A stretch of DNA of 64,000 nucleotides from Rhabdornis inornatus. Lineage: Eukaryota; Chordata; Aves; Passeriformes; Rhabdornithidae. The number at the start of each line of letters is the position of its first letter. Within the stretch, counting starts at the first letter, position 1. Positions 1 to 12,100 of the stretch are shown here, piece by piece. The stretch covers positions 1 through 64,000 of the forward strand of contig VWZS01005903.1 of NCBI GenBank assembly GCA_013397075.1, given 5' to 3'. Both the position numbers and the translations under genes were made by a program. A model generated the notes under the pieces. That model made no database searches and was not told the origin of the DNA. It saw only the letters and a program-made list of their open reading frames with translations.

Positions 1-56
1 TGCTTAGCTTCTCTAGGCAGGGGTGGCACCACAAAGAAAGCACACGAGGTTCTTAC

Positions 57-184
57 CTTGTATCACCTCCTTGGCCTGTGTAACTGTGAGCACTTGAGCT
101 TCCAGATGGTTCGTGGTGATCTCCAGCTGAGATGCCTGCTGCTGAGCAGCAAATAGGCTGGACTCCAGGCTCTCCTTTGCTGAC
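57..184 (-). CDS. CEP250: CEP250 coding exon 16, last in window
   Basis: This exon is 128 bases. Its sequences SAKESLESSLFAAQQQ and TVTQAKEVIQ match human SAKELLESSLFEAQQQ and TVTQAKEVIQ. It ends with one base of a split codon at a GTAAGA donor; later exons lie left of the window. Confidence 0.95.
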
Positions 185-3100
185 CTACAAGTTGCAAATA
201 CAGAGGGACATGAGTTGCTTGCTCCTGATACCCACAGCTGGTTATTCCAGGAGGACGTGGCTCAAGATCCCCACTGCTGAGTATGGAAAAGGAGTGGCAT
301 GGAAACTCGTCCAGAGAAGGCACATTTGTGCCATTTCAATGGCAAAGTAGGGCCCTCTGAGGGAGTGCCCAGGCCTTCCTTATGGCCTGGCATAGCACAG
401 ACAGCCCAGCCCAACTGGACCTCAACAGCCAAATCAACATCTGAAAAGCACAGAGAATACAAAAAACCCCTGTGCAGTACTTAACACCTTTATCGTTATA
501 GCCCTTCAGCCTGTCCTGCCCAGGGTCTGCTCCCTGCCTTTACCTAGTCTCTGCCAGCTCCTTGGAAAGGTCATGTTGGTGCTGCTTCATGGCTGCCAGT
601 CGGCCCTCAAGGGCAGCCTTCTCCTGGCCCAGCAGCTCCTTCTCTCTGCACACCTGGGCTAGTGCGTGCCCTTGGCCAGAGGATTCCCGGCGCAGCTGCT
701 CCAGAGCCCTGCTTGATGACTCTTGCTCCTGGGAAACCTGGAAGCAGGACAAGGTACAGCTCGAGCCCTTCCTCGAGAGCCCTATTCAGAGCCAGCCAGT
801 GCCACCTCGCAGGCAGCCAGAGGACAAGGAGCACCTGTGCTCTGGGCTCAACGTTTCACAGCATCTGCCCTATGCAGCTCTGATAGCCTGGGCTCCAAGA
901 GCCTCTGGCATTGTTACCTTGGAAGGGCTGTGTCAGGCCCTGCTGGCTTGCCTGGGACCAGACAGCACTTGCCCAACCAATATCCCTACTCCAAACTCCA
1001 TGTTGTCACCCAAAAATACTGCATCTTCCACAACTGCCATTTGGCAAGATCTATTTCAGTCCTGGACAGTTTCAGGAAGGTTGGGGAAAACAATTTTGCT
1101 CGCTGAAGGGAAAATATAGAGGATTTCCCCCTCTAGAACAAAACCCACATCAAAGTGTCACCTCCTCCAGTGTTCAAAGCAACTCTTTGCAATGAGGGAA
1201 TACTTGGCAGGGAAATGGCTCTTGTGGTGAGCAGTCATTTAGTGACTGATGGAAGTCTCGTTGATGTGGCCAAAGCAGACTCTCTTTATGCAGCAGTTCA
1301 CACAACAATACCACTTACTTGTCTTACACGATGAAGGTGTCTAATGGCCTTTGCTGGTATTCAAGCCTGAAGACCAAACCGTGTTTTGAGCTCTTTTCTT
1401 CAAAAGCAAAACCTCTGCTGTGTATTTGCCAAATCTACCATATACCCCAGACCTGAGACTGTCTGACAGAGACCATCAGAAACAAACCCTTCTGCACCTA
1501 TCCTGTAACACTCAACCCAAGCCTCCCCTGGCACAGCTTGAGGCCATTTCCTTTTGTCCTGTCCCTTGTTCCCTCTGAGCAGAGCCTCACCTGGCTGCAC
1601 CTTCCTGTCACAGGGAGTTGTAGAAAGAAAGAAGGTGCCCTCTCAGCCTCCTGCTCTCCAGGCTGAGCCCTCCCAGGTCCCTCAGCCGCTCCTCATCACA
1701 CCTGTGCTCCAGACCATTCCCCAGCTCCGTTCCCTTCTCTGGACATGCTCCAACTTCATGACAAAAAGCAGCAACAGGAACATGCAGACCTGGTTTTTTG
1801 TTTCTGAAAAAGGATTCAGAGCTACACAGTTTGATCCTTTTGCCACTCAGATTCCTGGACAACACAGTCATCTCTTTGCAGCTTATCAAGAGCCAAAAAA
1901 GAGGCCAACAAAGACAGGTGGACTAGAAGACTCTGTAGAAGCAGAGGACAACTCTGAGAACCGTGGAACAGCTCTGCAAGCCACCCAAACATTTCCAAAA
2001 AGAAGCAAACCAAGCCTTGGGATCTCTAGCACTACCACGTGTCCCCTTGACAAAACCATTGCAGAATCCAACAGGTAAAGCTTCCCTCATCAAAGCAGCC
2101 CAGTGCCCACATGGATGCATCACACTTTAGGTCACCTGACGGAATTTCTCCTGGGTTTCTGCCTTCTCCTCTCCCAGTGTCCTAAGCTCCAGCCACAGCT
2201 CCTCTCGTTGTTCCTCTGCTTCCTTCAGCAGCTGCTCTAGCCGAGCCTTCTCAGCACAGAGCTCTTCATTTGTGCTTTCACAGAAGTTCAGCTTCTCCTG
2301 CTCACAGATCTTTGCTCTCGCCATCTCATCAACTTTAGCAGACAAAACTTCCTTCTCTTGCTCCAGCTACAGTCATAGAAGCAGAGAGGAAATAAAGTAC
2401 TGAAAGAATTACTATAAAAAGATTGGCTCAAATGCAAAACTGCCACAGTCAGCTGGTCAGATTCTGCCAAGGTAAGAAGGCTGAGAAACAGCAGCAGCTG
2501 GAGACAAACACCTGGAAACATGTCTGGCAACTCTGCTCACCTGCCACACATATTTGTTCAGCTGCACTTTGTCCAATGCAAGAGCTTCATTGATGCTGCT
2601 CATCTTCACTGCTGCAGCCTGTAGGTCAGCTCTTTCAGCATTCAGCTTGTTCTGAGCCCCTGTCAGTTCTGCCACTGACTGCTCTGCCTGGAGAGGCAAA
2701 AGAACAATGAAACAACAAAGGCAGCAAAATCCCGGACTGCAGGCAGCAACTCCACCTCCCCTGGGTGTCTTTAACTTATTCCTAGGGCAGAGCTTCCAAT
2801 AAGATCATGGGGACGAATGACCCCAAAGAGCCTGTCTGGTTGAATCACCATTTTCCAAGAAGAACAACAGTGTCCCTCTCTCCTACTGCCAGAAACAGCA
2901 TCTCAGGTTATCTTGGTGGCGCAACTCCCACTCCCACAGGTGCTGTCTAGGAATAAGGTGTCCATACCTTCTTCAGAGCCACAGCAAACTCATCCCTCTC
3001 TTGCTCCAGCAGGTCCTTCTGAAGCTGCAATTTCTCCAGTGTCTGTCTCTTGACTACCAACTCGCTCTGCAATAATGAGTGTTTTTCCTCAAGTGCAGCC

Positions 3101-6100
3101 AAGTCCTTCACTCTATGAGGAGGGGAGAGTTTTTTATAGAAAAACAGTCCACGCTACAAGAGAGGAACAGGCACCATTTGCTCCTTCACACTGGGCCTCC
3201 TCAAGCCCAGCACTGCCAGAGAAAGCTTTAACACTCACAGTATCTCCTGCTTATGGCACACTCTCTCCATCCTGTCCTGCTGCTCTGCCTTTTCTGCCTG
3301 GGCTGACTCTTCCTTCATCCGCAGCTCAGCATTACTCTGATGTAGACGTGAGGCTTCTCGCTCCATTAATGCAAGCTGGTCCTGTAGCTCTTCCCTAGTT
3401 TTCTCAAGGTTTGCACAGTCACTGCAGAGACAAGGTTCAGTCAGAAGAACGAAGAGGCCTGAGGGCTCACCGATCCCATTTTCAGCACTCCAGGATGGAG
3501 CAGGGTGCAGTGGGCTAAGGAAGACCTTGCTCTTTCCCTCCCAAGGAAATCCTCCAGAGGCAAAGGGAAATGAAGGCAGGATTTTGCCTTCCTTCAGGGA
3601 GAAACAGTGGCTGGGCAAGGGCACACAAAGAACAGAATTCAGGGAAGCAGCATGGTGAGAAGAAGGAATCTTCTCTTCCAACATGGGCTATGCATGTCCC
3701 AGACAGCCTTGGGAGTCACAGTGGAGCATGAAAAACCCAGACAGGATGATGCTCGAGAGCCACACTGAGGCCTATGCATGGTAGGGCAGGGGATTTCTTC
3801 ACCCAGGACACCTCTGAACTCCCAGGCCTGGAAGCAGATTGCCTCCAGAACACAGGAGAAGAAGGAAACACCCACCTTCTGAGTGTTTCTACTAAAGACT
3901 GAAGGTGCTGTTGGTGGCTGCTGGACTTCTTGCATTTCTCCTCCAGTTGCTCAAGCCTTTGCTGCCTGGGCTGACTCTTCCTTCATCCGCAGCTCAGCAT
4001 TACTCTGATGTAGACGTGAGGCTTCTCGCTCCATTAATGCAAGCTGGTCCTGTAGCTCTTCCCTAGTTTTCTCAAGGTTTGCACAGTCACTGCAGAGACA
4101 AGGTTCAGTCAGAAGAACGAAGAGGCCTGAGGGCTCACCGATCCCATTTTCAGCACTCCAGGATGGAGCAGGGTGCAGTGGGCTAAGGAAGACCTTGCTC
4201 TTTCCCTCCCAAGGAAATCCTCCAGAGGCAAAGGGAAATGAAGGCAGGATTTTGCCTTCCTTCAGGGAGAAACAGTGGCTGGGCAAGGGCACACAAAGAA
4301 CAGAATTCAGGGAAGCAGCATGGTGAGAAGAAGGAATCTTCTCTTCCAACATGGGCTATGCATGTCCCAGACAGCCTTGGGAGTCACAGTGGAGCATGAA
4401 AAACCCAGACAGGATGATGCTCGAGAGCCACACTGAGGCCTATGCATGGTAGGGCAGGGGATTTCTTCACCCAGGACCCCTCAGAACTCCCAGGCCTGGG
4501 AGCAGATTGCCTCCAGAACACAGGAGAAGAAGGAAACACCCACCTTCTGAGTGTTTCTACTAAAGACTGAAGGTGCTGTTGGTGGCTGCTGGACTTCTTG
4601 CATTTCTCCTCCAGTTGCTCAAGCCTTTGCTGCACCTCCCTGCACTTCTCTTCCTGGTGTCTCTGCTGCTGCAGCAGGAAGTTGTTTGAGTCCTGCCTAG
4701 CAGAAAGCTCTTCTCTCAGGGCCTGCAGGAACAGGCAGGGAAGGAGCACAAATGAGCAATAAGGAGCAAGGAAGGTGGCTCTAGAGATCTGGAAGACACA
4801 CCTAGAAGAGATAGCTCCTCTGAAGGCAAAAGCTGTGCTGAGGGGGTGGGCATCAAGGAGAGAAAAGCAGTAGAATACAGAGCTAGGAAGACCAGCAAAG
4901 CACTGCAGGAGCATGAGTATGAAGGTGAGAAAAAGTGCCTCAAGTAGCCGAGCAAATGGAAATGTTTCAAGCTGAGCAAGGCCTCAATACTGAGCCTGTC
5001 GCCACTGGGGAAGACACAGAAGCTCTCACCCGTGTTGCTCCTCGTATCCTTGCCAGTGCTTCCAGAACCAATCCAAAGGCATGTCCTGTATCAACAGATC
5101 TTGGAGCTGAAAAGATGTCCCCAGAGTCTGCACGCTGGGAGCTGTCAGTGCACATAATGCTGACCAGGCTGTCACTGTCGTCTAACACCATCTGGAAGCC
5201 CAAATCCAGCTGTTAGCCTTTGCTCATTTTACTTGGTTTTCTTTATCTTGTTCTCCTTTTCCTCCCACTTTACCCTTGAATCATTAAAACCTAAATTGTC
5301 TCATTTCTTCAGTCCACAAAGAAGGTTTGTCCCTGTGACTACAAGTACTCCAGACATTTCTGAATACAGCTGTTTTTCACAAGTGTGAAGTGGCTGGAGG
5401 CTGCCTGAACACTCACTTTCTTGCAGCTGTGTAGAAGAGATGACAACTAAACCTTACTCTATTAAGAGAACTTTAGGACAAAGTTAAGGTTACTCCTGAA
5501 AGTTGCAATTCTGGGGAGATTATAATGGTCAGTGAACACAGAGGGAAGGAGCAGAGCTGGCAAGTGCATTGACTGAGTCAGTGACCTTTCATAAAGATGT
5601 GAAGAACAACAGACTCATTGCTCAAAGAGGGTGAGGGAATTGCCCAAGAAACACTGGAATACAAATGTCAAGTAGCACACTCCGAAAACACAGTCCAAGA
5701 GAGACCTTAGCAGGGTGGTGAAGGCAAAGGTACTGAAACTTCTAATGACTCAGCTGAATTGTCACAGGACAGCAACTCACAAGCTAGAACAGGTTATGTG
5801 TCAGAAAAGTGGTCTAAAGATTAAATAGGCAATGGCAGTTAACACAGATAGTACACAAAATGTATCTCTAGTCCCTAGGCCAGTTTGTTGCCTTCCTCAA
5901 GTACTTCAAAAGCAAATTTACAGGGATGTGGGTCCCTGTACCAGGTCTGTACTCACCTCAGTGATATTTCTTATGAGCTTTTGAAGGAAAAGATTCTCTT
6001 CTTTGGCACTGTTAGTCAATGAAGCTGCAAATTCTTTCTCTATCCAACTCGATTCCTGAGAACAGAATAAAGAAAGAGCAGGCAGGGAAGAGCTGCTCCC

Positions 6101-9100
6101 ATCTGCAGTGTTCCCATCCTCAGCAACAGACACACTGCTAAGTCTCAGCTCTAGTGATTCCAACATATTCCTGACCATATCTATTCCATTTCTTCTCTGC
6201 TAAAACTAAGAGGAAGACCAAAAGCTAGTTTTTATAGACTGCTATTAAACTGTCAGTTCCAAGGAACTCTGATTCCCAAAGACCTAGTCACAGGCAGAAG
6301 AGCATTGGTGTCACCCCTCAGAGGAAGACACCTGAACTGTCTGCAGTTCCTCTGCTACTGCCTGCATCTGGACTGACTCCACATCTGCCAAACTCACAAG
6401 GAATATTTTGGCAAGGTGCCTGATGTTCCCATACACTGGGCATCTTTACCACTGTTTCTCTTGAGGAAGCCACACCTCTGTGTTCAGGCCGGAGAGCAAA
6501 CACCGGGCTATCTCCCAGGTAAAGGTAAAACATACTAGAATCTCCACTGTGTCGTTAAGTGTTTTCATGGTCTTCTCCTTCTCCTCATTCTGCTTCTGAG
6601 ACTGCACAAGCAAGGCTGAGAGCTCCATCACCCTGAGAAGAGAAGGTCTACGTGCCATTCCAAAAGCTTTGCACACCAGCACCTGTTAAAGAGCTAAGCA
6701 ATTCCCCAAAGCATAGCATAGCAAAGTTCAACCCAGAAAACACAGCAAAGGCAGCATTCATCTCTACAGGTTAATAGGCTTGATGTTCCAAAATGGCACT
6801 TCTTGCCCCAAAGGCAAGAAGTCTTGCACTCAGTCTTGCATAGAATTGTCAGCACAGAGGTGCTGCAAGTGCTTATGATGGCCCTGGGCAAAATCTTCCC
6901 AACTCCTTCAGCACAGCCCTGAGCAGTAAAAGGGCTGTAGAAGAAACACAGCTCTCTTTATGCTGAATTCAGTTTTTCACCAAGAATCAGTTAACAGCAA
7001 AAGCGCTATCAGAGACCGTGTCTTTTCCAGTCTTGTCTTACTTGGAAGAATTTCTGTCAGGCAGATACTTTTTCCATCCTTTCTGTTGAAGGCAAGAGTT
7101 TGACTGGGGATAGACAAAGGGCTGTGCAAGGCAGTTCTAAATGTGAGTACAGCCCATCTGTGAACCCAAGAAGCTGCCACAAAAGATAATGCTGGTAACA
7201 GCGAAGTTAAAACTCCTTTACCTCTGCTGAAGCTCTTTCTTCTCCATGTCCCACCTGACTTGTAAAGCTATCACTTCCTGAGCTGTCTGGTTTATTTTTG
7301 GTTCCACCTGCTGCTCTGCCTGATCCTTCAGGACAGGATTACCCAGAGGTACGGACTCTCTGAGCTGCACACAGGAGTTCAGGCGGGAGAAGTTCACAAG
7401 AATAGATCCAGAAAGCCTCATTTGTTCTGCCTTCAGCTCTGACAAATCTCTGAAGAGGAACCAAGAAAGAGCCAATATTCACTCCACCATCTTTATCAGC
7501 TGACTCACTTCTGAAGCATGCAATCATGCACCAGGAAGAGCTGACAAGCAAGGTGACATCTTCGTTGGGGACAAGTCATTCATCTGACACTTGGGGACCA
7601 GGACACATCCTAATAGCTGAGCAATGACTTTACCAGGTAGTCAAGTGTGGAGTCTGCTTTCTCCTCAGACATAAGAAGTAAGATATGGCACAGGCCAGAA
7701 GGCCTCAAGCACCTCTAATTACTCGTATTACCATATTCTAATTATCATTAATAGATATCAGGAATTTTACCAAGATCCCCAGCTTTTATACACTGTGCTC
7801 TTAAGTGCTCTGTTACCATCCCCACTTGGACTATTAAGAGGCTCAAGACTATACCTATATAATAAAACATTTCAGAAAGATGGTGTAAGAATCAGCCTGA
7901 AATGCTGTAACATAAAAGCACAGACAACACAAGGACTAAATAGCAGGTCAGGCAGACTCTACACAATAGCGAAGACTTATAATCAAATAACACAAACAGC
8001 TTTCAGTAACCCAGAGTTTGAAAGTGCATGCTGACACCAGAAAGTACTATTATGGCTACACTATTTTTCTTGGGAGAAAAGAATCTCAGAGAGCCCAAGA
8101 ACAAGAAAAAAATTATAAACAGAGGTATCAAACTAAGCAAAATAAATTGGACAAATGCAGTAAGAGGGGAGAGAAGCTGTTCTTTCTCTTAGCACTGCTG
8201 AAAGAGGAGTAAGTGGATACAAACTGACCATAATAAATGTACGCTAGAAATGAAAAAAATATGCATTAATCATCTTTCTCTTAGGAGCAGTGGAAAAAGA
8301 AACCTGGTAAGATTTTTTCAAGGCAGATTGTCCTAAGTTACAATGTAAAGATGCGCCCAAAAGTATGTACTCTATCACCATCTGTTGAAACCAGGTGGGG
8401 CAGTGATCTTTATGGGGAGATATCTCCTGTTAATGGGTCCACCAACACCTTGCTGCATGACTGACAGATAACTCCCTGCGGGAGCTATTTCTGTTTCATG
8501 GGCAATCAAGGACCCGCCGCATGACTCATAGAGTGACATCAGCCCATTGTGAGATGCTCCACCCAGGGGGGAGGAGCCAAGCATCCCCACCCGGATATAA
8601 TCTGGGGTTTGGGACAGAACAAATAGCCCTTACTCACTGGTTTCTAGAGGACAAGAGCTACCAGACCTTCCTACAGGATCACTACTTCAACAGGACCACT
8701 TCATCTGGACTGCTACCACCACCCTAACTAACAGGGTGTCAGGTTGTATTCTGATTCTGTCAGTGGTTTTCTTTTCTACTATTACATGTATTTTATTTTT
8801 CTCTTTTTTTTTTTTCCTATTAAATTGTATGTTTGACTTGGAGTCTCTCACTGCTTTTACTTTCAAACCAGTACACAGGTTTGTAATCTCATAAAAGGGA
8901 CCACTCTATATGCTGCATGCACAGCTTCAGTGAGTCTCTCCCAGGTGTCCACGCATTTCTGTGCCTGTGTTCACATGCCCACACATCACCACAGTCATCA
9001 CCTGCTCAGAGCCTCTGCAGTCCTCATGGCCCAAGCTTTATCTGAAGACCAACAGCAAACAACTCTTCTTAGAACAGCCCAAAGCATGCTGAACGGCATT

Positions 9101-12100
9101 ATTCTGACTGCCAGAAGAGAAATCCTACCTCTGCTGTAACTAATGCAACATTGTGGTTCAAAAAGCAAGCCAGCCACACTTTTTCCGCAGGAGATCTTGC
9201 CCCACCACTCTCAGATCTTCCACTCACCGGTCCGTGGCAGTCTTCATTTCCAGGAAATGGCAGCGGAAGGTCACCACCTGCCGCCATAGGCTGAGCAGAC
9301 GGTTATGTTCCCCCCTTAAGTACTTGTCATAAAGCTAAAAAGGCAAAGAAAAAAAGAAATGCCAATTCAGCCTTCACTATCACTGTAACATCTCTCAGAC
9401 AGGAGTGAGTAAATCACCATCACCAGGTGCCCTTTAGTAACTACTGCACCAGGGGCATCAAGGACTCAAGACGTACCACAGAGGCCTACAGCACCTGCCA
9501 AGAAGGGAACATCACTTCTCCTGTAGCAGTGGGTAGCAGAAAAGCAAGCTGATCAGGATTCATCACCTCAAAGTCTCAGCAGAGTTAAACAAACACAAAC
9601 CCCTCCAAACCCAGAGCCAGGTTGGCTTACAACAGGCAGTCAGTACAGGAGGCCTGTCTTGTTCCTGTGTTGGCCAATTTGAATCTGAACGCACACAGAC
9701 CTCTCCGGGTCTCCATTACCCAAAACAAGTATTTAGGAACTATTAACGAGACAAGTGCTCCTGTAACCACCCTACAGTGCCCGGCTCTGTCTTCATGACC
9801 AAGCATGCCCAAGAAGGTGGGCATCTCCCTCCAGCACCCTCTGCCGACACTCCTCCCTCCCACACCCCTGTCCAGCACCAGTACATCATCAGCAGAGCCA
9901 CAGCTTCCACACAACTTCTCCACTCCAGGAACAAAACACACTCCCATTCCCCTCTAGCATAATGGCTGGCATTTCCATATCCTCACCTCACGTTCACTGC
10001 GCCATTCACTCTCCTTCAGTTCCAGCTCCTCCCGGGCCCTCATCCAATCCACTGTCAGTTTTCCAACATCTTCTTTGAGGGCGGAATTAACCTCACTGGC
10101 TTTATCAAGGTGCTCCCGCAGGAAAGTGTTTACTTCTGCCAGATTCTCACATCTTGGAAAGAGAGAGAAACAATAATGAGGCCACTGAACAACAGCTCTC
10201 CAGCATTCCTGCTCCTCAACTCCTCAACATTTTCCAGCTCCCTCAACATTGACTTTGTTGTCTGAGAGGCAGTAAAAGCACTTTACAGAGTTAACTAAGA
10301 GCTCTCTGTGATGAAAACCTCATTTGCTTCTCTGTGCTTTGAGCCTTCAATTTCCATCCATGATTCTGGTTTCCCCTTCAACCTTGACGATGCCCACAGG
10401 TAACAATTTGCCCCCTCCATGCTGATGGCCACTGGATGTATTACCTTTCTCTAGCACTGTCCAGAGTTGTTCATCTACTGAACCACAGAACAATTCAGTC
10501 TGGAAAGGGACCTTTCACCCTTCACCCATAATACACACACCACCTCCCCACTCAAAGCAGAGCCCTATTCAGCACACAGCACTATTACTGCACCACAGAA
10601 AGCAGATTGTGGACCTTTCTCCTGTCAAAGCAGCTTGCCCATCCGCTTCCCTTGGGGAGACTAGGTAGCACTGACAGGTTTTCCCTCACTTCCACGAGCA
10701 TCCAGGATACCAAGTATGAAGAAATGCTTCTTCCTTGTACCTTTGTTGCTTTTCTTCCACCTGAAGCAGTGTGTTCTCCAGGCTGTGGTCTGCTGTGGCT
10801 TCCCACCTGCCTGGAAGGGATCCCTTTAAGAAGAAAAGAAATGTTTAGTCAAATGATGGAGTTTCCTTCACCACTGTCAGCATCCACCATTTCCATGTCC
10901 ATTTATTTGGTATCTGAGGAGCTCAAGGCTTCTTCCAGGTATAACAGTGATGTGACTACAGGGAGGAAGGGAGTAGAAGGGTGCTAGTGCGCTAGTGTGA
11001 GTAGCTCTCCACACTCTCCCACTGCTATGTGTCCTCAGCTAACGACCTCAAGTGCTGACTTGGACTTGAAGCCTGGGAATGCCCTCCTATTCTTCTTTGG
11101 CTTCTAGGTTTACTTTAGCCATGAAGCAGAAAGAAAAGCACAGAGCCAGTTCTGTATGTTGACCACCAGCCTCCCTGACTTCCAAAAAGCTGTTTCAACT
11201 GGTTCTTTCTCCAGGACATCTGTATCATGTAACATGCAGCAATCCTCTCCTGACACCCAGGACAAATGTAACTCAAATGACGCATTCTTTCACAAAATTA
11301 AAATCCTCAACTGGGTTTTCTGGACTGGCATTTCTGGAACTATTGACTGCTCTAAGAATGGCAACTGGACAAAACATTGATGGGAAAACTCACAGCACTT
11401 CTCTAAACCCTCAGACAGCAAAAATCTGCTTTCCTGTCATTAGTTTGTGGAGGGTTTTTATTGGTCTGCACTTGGGAACATTAGATACACCCTTTTTAGT
11501 TCACAACCTGCACACTCACCCCTCCAGCTTTCACCTGCTGCTCCAACTCTCGACACCAGGTGTGGTACTGCAGGACCTGAATGGATACAGAGAATGAAGA
11601 TGAGAGAAGCAGCTTGTAATAAACTCTGCTCACCCCACATTAACTTTTCTGCGAGTCTGTCCAGCCCAAGCACAGTGATGGTGATACACTCAACAAAGAA
11701 GTCACTGCAACAGAGGGAGGCTTCACTCTAATACGACAAAGTTTGGGGCGGAGCTTCTTTCACACTTAGCACTGTCTGCTCACCTGAGACAGCAGCAGCA
11801 AGCAGGACGATGGGACAGGTGCGTGCAGCTCTACCTGACCTACGGCCCCCATGTACCCCGAGCCAACGCTTGCCTGTGCAAGGTGGTCTTTGAAGAGACC
11901 AAAATGAGTTTTCAAACTTGCTCTGCAAGCAAACCGGCCCGCCTCCTGCGGGACAAACCCCGCTAACGGGGCCGAATAGCAGCGACCCTGCAGGCACCGA
12001 GATCACGAGGGGCTCGGCAGAGAGAGAGCGGCGGGACAGGCGCTCCCGGGGCCTCCCCGTCCCGAGCCTCGAACTCGGCGCCGCGCGCCCGGGGAGGCCC

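Noticed and set aside
3639..3935. 98-codon ORF and its counterpart in the second copy of the CEP250 duplication
   Set aside because: These are intronic shadows that change between copies because of the duplication; no protein likeness.
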